A stretch of DNA of 64,000 nucleotides from Phoronis australis (taxonomy: Eukaryota; Phoronida; Phoronidae), in assembly GCA_002633005.1 (NCBI GenBank), contig NMRA01000086.1, positions 738,433 to 802,432 on the forward strand, read 5' to 3'. Under the pieces are notes generated by a model, which ran no database searches, was not told the origin of the DNA, and saw only the letters and a list, made by a program, of their open reading frames with translations. The position numbers were made by a program, and so were the translations under genes. Below, piece by piece: positions 58,801-64,000 of the stretch (within the stretch, counting starts at the first letter, position 1; each line of letters opens with the position of its first letter).

Positions 58801-59755
58801 CTGGCCGTTGTCATGAACAGAGCGACAACTTCCCCCTTACCCTAATCATCGGATATATGTGTGTGTGTGTGTGGATGCCCCACTTAAAAGTTGGGTAAGT
58901 TGCACTAGTACAAGTTGCTCTAGGGTAGGCTGTGTGTGGATGGGACTTACCTCAATATCTTCATGAACTTGGGCACCTAAGTTCCCATCAAGAACTTGTT
59001 GGCACACTTAAGTCTGAGTAATGGACAATGGTTCCTCTTATGTCACTTATATTTATTTGTGAATCAGCCTCTCCATTTATCACATTCTCGGAGGATCTTT
59101 ATGAAAATTAACATCATTGCTTATATTTGGGTCCTCTAACTTTCGTATGAATCCTTCTCTAATTGCCTCCGTATGTGGCCATTTCAGGCACCAACGTCTT
59201 TTTGCGCTAAGTCACTTGATTGATTTGTGAATTTTATGACCAGATACGATTAAAAAAGGATAGTACTTGCTTGTTTTTGTAAGAATCCTGTTAGTGCTGG
59301 GCTCCTATTGATGTATCTTTTTTGATATTTGCCTTGTTAGCTGCCAAAACACTTTAATATTGGTTGCGAAATTAAGCATGGGTGGCAGATGGAAAGGTTT
59401 GGTTCTGCACCCCTGAGTTGCACCCTCTGGTGAAAACGTTTGAAATGACGATACCCTTGTAGCTTTACTTTATGGCGATGAAGGGAGTTGTTGCACATCG
59501 ATGCTTCACGCTGTTCTTTTTGATTGTGTCTTTCATCTTTTGTTTTTCATTTGTTGGTTTTCAACTCTGTACTGAGCCTGGTTAAGCATATGTCCTGTTG
59601 TGGTGTATAAATGTCTGTGATATGAAGCCTTCTCACCGAGGATGGATTTGGTGTGATTTCCTACAGGAGTCGATCGACCGGGTGCTTGGCCGGATGAAAT
59701 CTATAATTCTAATAGATGTCAGTGTGGCATTAGTCTGAATTTACTGGCACATAAT
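46694..59755 (+). CDS. ITGA: Integrin alpha subunit, 5' exons (signal peptide and first beta-propeller part); partial
   Basis: Four exons were identified: 46694-46888, 54654-54760, 56733-56853 and 59667-59755. The protein begins with a signal peptide (MTLFTVTFALLLANAFC). The mature integrin alpha N-terminus FNLD follows, then FGFSVAQHIEG. Later exons give NQWFGATLAS, the hallmark ACAPRY followed by REPIGQCF, PCREG, and a Cys pair in RCQCGISLNLLAHN. These are successive blades of the extracellular seven-bladed propeller that binds matrix ligands together with a beta subunit. The WFGAT/CAPRY/CQ pattern is clear for integrins. The spacing of PDEIYNSNRCQ is somewhat closer to laminin-binding (alpha3/6/7, PS1) types, but the subtype is uncertain. 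Exon 2, expected to carry the VGAP...VYxC region, was not found. Remaining propeller, thigh, calf and membrane regions lie downstream of the window. An in-frame ATG at 46607 would give a less plausible leader. Confidence 0.92.
46889..50445. other. Integrin intron region, first part
   Basis: It includes a diverged dispersed repeat at 47215-47420 (related to 25830-26055) and a G23 run ending in N at 48481-48504. Exon 2 of the integrin should lie between here and 54653 but was not recognised. Confidence 0.6.
50446..51320 (-). mobile_element. hAT-like MITE, inverted copy 2
   Basis: It begins CATAGGCGGATTTAGG, then a G13 run with N. It matches the reverse complement of the element at 523-1509 through AACAGTAAGAGCGTAGGGAA and the tRNA-like segment. 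The far end is lost at an N (51318), so the copy is truncated or misassembled. Confidence 0.85.
51124..51190 (+). other. tRNA-derived segment in hAT-like MITE copy 2
   Basis: GGTGGTGTAGTGGTAA (A-box-like) and GTCGTGAGTTCTAGTCT (B-box-like) are at tRNA spacing. The second copy at 770-835 is diverged; no intact cloverleaf was confirmed. Confidence 0.55.
51340..51800 (+). repeat. Direct repeat pair, ~190 bp units offset by ~270 bp
   Basis: CAGTAGGACAGTGCTGGCTG, TCAACTAGGCAT, GAAAGCCAGCCAGCTGC, ATCTCGAATAATTCAAAA and TAGCGCAAAATGGAAAATAT occur in the same order from about 51340 and again from about 51610. Units are about 90% similar. Confidence 0.85.
52321..52364. repeat. Perfect-loop hairpin, 19-bp stem, 6-nt loop
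   Basis: ATCGGATACAAAGTGGCGG is followed by CCACGT and then CCGCCATTTTGTATCCGAT. The arms pair with one G-T-type mismatch. It sits in a region open in several frames and may be the centre of a larger inverted element (51900-52530) whose outer ends were not defined. Confidence 0.75.
52365..53479. other. Integrin intron, unassigned
   Basis: No repeat or exon called with confidence. A GAP-containing frame near 53170 was considered for the missing integrin exon and rejected. Confidence 0.5.
53480..53975. mobile_element. hAT-like MITE (CAGGGCTCGA ends)
   Basis: The left end CAGGGCTCGAT and the right end CGTCGAGCCCTG form a terminal inverted repeat (10 bp perfect). The interior repeats GTGACCT/AGGTCA-like words. 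A diverged copy is at 18598-18836. No matching 8-bp target duplication remains. Confidence 0.75.
54026..54229. mobile_element. Hairpin MITE, ~57-bp inverted arms
   Basis: The left arm GCACAAATTTTAAGATGAGT continues through GTAAATACAGACATGTTAAACC. It is mirrored at the right by GGTTTAACATGTCTGTATTTAC and ACTCATCTTAAAATTGGTGC, around a ~90-bp loop. It lies 425 bp upstream of the WFGAT exon. Confidence 0.85.
54654..54760 (+). CDS. ITGA: Integrin alpha exon with NQWFGATLAS
   Basis: The acceptor is gattcaag and the donor gtaagc; it enters in phase 1 and leaves in phase 0. It encodes NNIKLTSRNYSEIENKTNQW, then FGATLASTGPNGDVV, matching the blade-1/2 junction. Two potential N-glycosylation sites are present (NYS, NKT). 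Confidence 0.9.
54761..56732. other. Integrin intron between WFGAT and ACAPRY exons
   Basis: It holds an inverted copy of the GGGCGATTACC repeat (55262-55375) and its terminal fragment (56470-56505). Otherwise AT-rich and unassigned. Confidence 0.65.
55262..55375 (-). repeat. Dispersed repeat (GGGCGATTACC family), inverted
   Basis: AACTCAAGGGTTAATACCCA, GGGTAATCGCCCATCCC and GGGTAATCGCCCACCCC match the reverse complement of 7765-7875. Confidence 0.65.
56733..56853 (+). CDS. ITGA: Integrin alpha exon with ACAPRY and Cys pair
   Basis: The acceptor is tttatgcag and the donor gtaaga; it enters in phase 0 and leaves in phase 1. ACAPRYIYFSNAINKREPIG is followed by QCF and PCRE, the conserved Cys-containing loop of integrin alpha propellers. 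Confidence 0.92.
56854..59666. other. Integrin intron with a MITE
   Basis: Apart from the MITE at 58587-58947, only domain-less open frames (for example 57094-57432) were seen. Confidence 0.6.
58587..58947. mobile_element. MITE with AGTSCCATCCACACACAG ends
   Basis: Left AGTGCCATCCACACACAG and right CTGTGTGTGGATGGGACT are inverted, followed inward by TTACCCT/AGGGTA. Internal ACTAGTGCAACTTG and AAGTTGCACTAGT are also mirrored. A GT microsatellite lies at 58855-58872. No coding capacity. Confidence 0.8.
59667..59755 (+). CDS. ITGA: Integrin alpha exon with CQCGISLNL
   Basis: The acceptor is cctacag and the donor gtaagt; it enters in phase 1, completing a Gly codon, and leaves in phase 0. It encodes VDRPGAWPDEIYNSNRCQCG, then ISLNLLAHN, equivalent to the CQ(G/L)G...F block that precedes GGPG in other integrins. 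Confidence 0.85.
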
Positions 59756-61930
59756 GTAAGTTCCTGCCAGATGCAATTTAGGCTTTTCGATTGTATCGCT
59801 TTCCTTCTAATTTATTTTCTCTGAGGGCCCAATTTCCCTGGCTTGATTGGGATGTGTTTATCTTACAAGTATGGCGGATTTGTCTGAGGATTTCCAGGTT
59901 CAACCCTTAGAACTCAATCATATTCAGTGTTGACAAAAACCTTAGCCTTGATACTTTAGCCTCAGCTAATCATTTGGGAAATTGGGCCCTTTAGTCTTGA
60001 TTGACAAGTCAGCCTCCTTTACTGTCTTTCTGTCTCTGGTATTTCTGGTTGAGGCTGTGTCACTGAAACAACTCTCTCAGTTTTTTGATGGTGAATTTCC
60101 CGATCTTACGTTTGGAAAGTGCATATGCAGGGGTACATGGGTTGCATTTTTGGCATGGTGTCTGTCAAAACTGCCCTATCAAAGACCGTTCACTGTAAAT
60201 TTTTGTACCTTGCCATATTTTTGTTGTTGGAGGCCTATGTTCCTTGAGTGGCTAGAGCTCAAAGTCGTAAAATATTCATTGCTCTTTTTTGAGAATTTGA
60301 CAGTGTGTTTTCTCTCGGACAAATTTACAATCGTTGAGGTCTTTCTTTTTGAACCAGCTATTTGTGCTTGAGTTGGGAAATTCAGTGTGCCCATCAAAGA
60401 AATTCTTTTGACAGAAGACAATTTCTTGATCACTGTCAACTGTCTGAGACTATCAGGTGCAGCCATCTTCGCTTGGCTTTCTTTAAAGAACTTTTTCTGG
60501 GTGAATATCTTATTCTCATTCTCTAAACTCAGTTTATTTAGTTTTGGTTCAGTAAGCATTAGTTATTGTGGTCGATCAATTTTGTTTTATTATGAGTTAA
60601 GGATGCTTTCATGTGTGTAGTTTTAATCCCATTAGCGTTAGAAACGTGTCTGATCCCTTTTTCTAGACTTAGCTCTGCATTGCCAGTGGACACTGACATG
60701 TAAAACCCGTGATGCCTGGTTTGATTATTGACACTGGCTAATGTCCAGAACATCCCCTTAGGTATGTGTGCTAGTGAATTGTTGATACAGTGGGGAAGGA
60801 TTGTATTTCAACATTCTTTTGTTTTGCCTGGATTGTACCTGTGTTGTAGTAGCTGCTTTGTGTTTTAGCACTGTAGTCATCAGAAGAGTCTGCAATGTAC
60901 AGTTCAGTTTTGATCAAGTCATGTTTTGTCTGTTTCAGCTGTTCTTGAAATGGAAATATTGTATTTTCTCTAATTAGTGCCATGCTGTCATAAAGAGTTT
61001 GTTCTTTTGTGGCCGCTCGTGCAAATATGATGATACTGTTAAGAGTGAGCTAAATTTTTACAATTTCTGTAACGTTTCTTGCTTTAAGAAGATCCCAAGG
61101 TATCAGGAAAAGACTAACATCACGGTATTCATAAGAGTTGTAAAGAAGTTTCAACCCTTTTTTGTAGACTTTTGCCATACAAAGGGATTAACTCCCCTGT
61201 CATTCTCTATGCTGACCAGTCTAAGAAAGCTGTATCAAATTTGTTAGAAAATGGTTTTGGGCACCTATTAGAACACTGTAGTTACAAAGAATTGGGCACT
61301 CAGCTGTGCTATATCTCTGGAGGTGTTATTTTGATATGATAGTTCCTCTGTCCATCCCACTGGTGCTAACCATTCTTGACCTGCATGTCTGTTTTCAGAC
61401 TCTTCCAACACTCTGTTTAAACTACATGTTTTGTTCAGTAGCCATTGAGAAGTATTGTGAGCTGCTTGATGTGTCTTATGTGACAAAAACAGTTTGTGAT
61501 ATGTAGCTAATATGGAGCCCCTATAGCCATTTGGTGGTTCAGGGTTTCTACAGCACTGAGCATGGCCCCTCTGAATCATGTTTAACTTAATGTTGTTTTT
61601 GTTATAGTCTGTGTAAAGTTGCCAGTGTTTTTTCCTGATGTCCCCTTGCATGTAGAATTTCTTGTTATGTGGCTTTGTCTTCATTCCTGCCTGCTGTTGC
61701 AGGATATTCCAGAGTGCTGACAGCTGACCAGTCACTTTTGGGGTTATTGATTTGTTTTGAATTTGGCAAGTTGTATCTAACTTGTGTACTGTTTCTATTG
61801 CATGACAGCGGTTGACCAATCACAGATAAAGGATCAATTTCACCGTCAGGGGTTTTGCTCAATTGGAATGTCACTGGCATTGAACAATATGATCGTAAGT
61901 TTTGACTTTTGAATGTCAACAAGTAGAGTC
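59756..61930. other. Unassigned block with long minus-strand open frames
   Basis: Downstream of the last integrin exon, the minus strand is unusually open: 61819-61268 (183 codons, no ATG at the extreme start), 60983-60771, 60753-60559 and 60559-60179 (126 codons from an ATG, Lys/Ser-rich). They lie in different frames and have no recognisable domain, transposon motif or splice pattern. A 129-codon + strand frame at 59982-60371 overlaps the last. This may be chance openness from skewed composition, an eroded gene or a non-coding transcript. Confidence 0.35.
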
Positions 61931-62719
61931 TTCAAACAGCATAGATCTATTCATGCTGCGATGATGGCCTAATTTTTGTCTGCCCCGAAGAGTCGGTGCA
62001 TGAAGTGCATCTTGTCAGACTTTACTGGTCCTCCTGCTAAGCTGCGATCTCATTGGGTGTTCATGCTGACCAATGAGGTTGCAGTTTACGATATGTCTTG
62101 TGGACTGTCTCGGAGCAGACAACAGTTACGCCTCATAGTTCTTGTGTAGTATTCCAACTGCCAGTGCACCAAACAGCTCAATTCTGTTAGTCAGTTCCTT
62201 GGCCTCTCACCGCTGTCTATAGATAGAACCTGTTCCTTCCTATGTTTAGGAAGTCAGGTCTTGATGATGATGATTTGCACCTAGGAACAACCTATGCATG
62301 CAATTTTCGTAGTGGTTTGATATGATCACCGTAGTGTTGCTTGGGAATGTCTGGCTAACACACCATTGTTTGTCAACATGAAGTCTGCTGCATGGGTGTA
62401 CTAATTTGTCAGTAACATGAAACTGTTCTCATCAGAGAGAGACTCACTTGAGTAACACCACTCTGACACTACATGAACTTGTGTTTTAACAATGTTCCCA
62501 TTTTTAACTAAGGATACTGTTGTATTCACTGTGGTGAAAACTAATATGGTTGTCTTTATCCTGTAACGTACTAATGTGGCAGTCAAGTTTTTTTGCATTA
62601 ATAAACGTGGTCTTAGTAGAATAAACTTGTTCTAACTGTTGGTGAATAAAGATAGTTCGGATACTAAAAGTTCTTTAACTTGAAATCTAGTACAGTAACA
62701 ATAGAATTTTCACTATTTA
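61931..62719. other. Unassigned, one short hairpin
   Basis: CTGCGATCTCATTGG and CCAATGAGGTTGCAG (62041-62084) form an imperfect 15-bp stem. Nothing else recognised. Confidence 0.45.
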
Positions 62720-62723
62720 ATAT

Positions 62724-62758
<35 letters not shown>

Positions 62759-62855
62759 GTACATGTATATTTATATGTACTAATTATATGCATATGTATA
62801 TGTATATAATGTATATTTATATGTATAACTATATGTATATATAAATGTATATATG
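62720..62855. repeat. AT-rich TATATG microsatellite
   Basis: Imperfect TATATG/TATA repeats, potentially cruciform-forming; open frames across it are artefacts. Confidence 0.9.
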
Positions 62856-62859
62856 CTGT

Positions 62860-63134
62860 ACGGTAAAGTCGCGTGATTTTCGGACGGCCCGCCATTTTCG
62901 ACCAAGAATAAATATTTCCGAAATGAGTTTTTCATGGTCCACGAAATTCGTACAAGGTCCAAAAACTGTTTTTCAATGATCCTTGAATTTCGGACAATGT
63001 CATAAACGTCGGATTTTTGTCNTATCTATACCATTGCCTTGTTTAGTTGGTTTTATGTGGATTGTAGTTTATGTAGAATTCGCTTGTCCGCATCAATCTT
63101 GGGTACTAATTGAGTGACAGTACTTGGTCACTAA
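62860..63134. other. Transposon-like end and unassigned sequence
   Basis: TACGGTAAAGTCGCG next to the microsatellite resembles the TACGGTA-type ends of the MITE at 2168, but no matching right end was found. There is an N at 63022. Confidence 0.4.
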
Positions 63135-63600
63135 AGGGCCTTTCATACTAACGTCGATGGTTTGGGGAGTTGCGGTCAGTATGAACGCTTAACTCCGGTC
63201 CTGGGTCGCAATTAATAGCTCCAGTTAACAACGCAGTTAACAGGTGGATTTAAGACCGCAGCGTCGATGCTGCAGTGCAGTATGAGCGCTAAACTCCGGT
63301 CCAATCGAAGTTATTGCCTGGTGCCACTGTTATCGTCAATAGTTACAGAGTAGTGCCGTCACTAATAACTACTTATTTTTTGCTCTAATGATAACCAATC
63401 GATTTAAAAATGAGTTTAATGTCATTCAGCACATTTAAATGTTCCCAAATTGTCACATTGAAAAAAATCTTAGAGTGCAGCGCTACCTTGCGATAACTTT
63501 GATGACGTCAGCGTCACCAACCCTTTACTTCGATGGGCATTAACTACCGAAGCCAGTATGAACGGTCCAGTTAACTGCGCTCTTTACGTCGACGCTCCGT
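63135..63600. mobile_element. GGGCCTTTCATA element, second copy, right end truncated
   Basis: Collinear with 40801-41270 (about 93-95% similar by eye) from AGGGCCTTTCATACTAACGT through TTAACTGCGC and GTCGACGCTCCG, where similarity stops. A CGTCGACG block near the left end of the first copy is absent here. Confidence 0.85.
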
Positions 63601-64000
63601 AATTTATGACAAAGGATTTATATATGAATTAAAATAACCCATTTCTATGAATTCATACAAATGGTAAATCATGTAAATGGTTGATAAGTCATATTAAAGG
63701 TTAATTTGATAAAAGTTTTTAAGCAAGGTCCATGCATTGTGATAATTCAGGGTCCTTGATGCCTCAATTTTGTGGCCGAATTTCGGCCTTATTCCCCTAC
63801 TATGAGAAATATTTAAAATCTACCTCACCAGGCCCAAATTATTCCCTCCAATGGGAGGAGAGGGTTGGGAGATTATTTTACCCTCAACTATAAGAAATTT
63901 CCCTAAAAAGGCAGTGGCACCTTTCCCTCAATTTCTACGATTTTTTTATCAGTGAGCATGATTGATGAATGACGATCGTTCACCACCAATTTGAGCATCA
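63601..64000. other. Window end, nothing recognised
   Basis: No exon, repeat or RNA gene recognised; the next integrin exon is not here. Confidence 0.5.

Noticed and set aside
62713-62962. Two ~60-codon open frames rich in Tyr/Ile/His
   Set aside because: They read through the TATATG microsatellite.

Overview
This is a gene-sparse stretch of an invertebrate animal genome: AT-rich, with kilobase-scale introns, canonical animal splice sites and many DNA-transposon remnants. A nuclear receptor whose DNA-binding half reads LXR-like and whose ligand-binding half reads EcR-like fits an invertebrate deuterostome (ambulacrarian or cephalochordate); a lophotrochozoan cannot be excluded. Both host genes are incomplete and lie on the + strand.

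Layout. (1) About 2.6-20.1 kb: the 3' five exons of an NR1H-family nuclear receptor (second zinc finger, hinge, complete ligand-binding domain, stop codon). The first zinc finger and N-terminus lie upstream of the window. One intron uses a GC-AG splice pair. Introns hold a hAT-like MITE inserted in a 41-bp minisatellite, a TA-flanked MITE and a TAA-flanked Harbinger-like MITE. (2) 20-26 kb: intergenic, with a palindromic MITE, a near-identical 154-bp tandem duplication and a degenerate interstitial telomere-like (TTAGGG) tract. (3) 26.34-35.29 kb: an apparent 8.95-kb element with ~265-bp terminal inverted repeats. It contains a decayed Polinton/Maverick-type protein-primed DNA polymerase B, other decayed open frames, an unrecognised gene broken by a one-base frameshift, and nested Kolobok-like and foldback elements. 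Each terminal repeat carries two nuclear-receptor DR1 half-site pairs. (4) 35-46 kb: intergenic with inverted-repeat elements and poly-G/poly-C tracts carrying Ns. (5) 46.6-59.8 kb: the 5' end of an integrin alpha gene (signal peptide and early beta-propeller). Exon 2 was not found, although the splice phases require it; the remaining exons lie downstream of the window. Its introns are full of MITEs, including a second copy of the hAT-like element from the start of the window. (6) 59.8-64 kb: an unassigned block with long antisense open frames, an AT microsatellite and a truncated copy of the 40.8-kb element.

The receptor and the integrin show no functional link. All calls come from reading the sequence; no database search was run.
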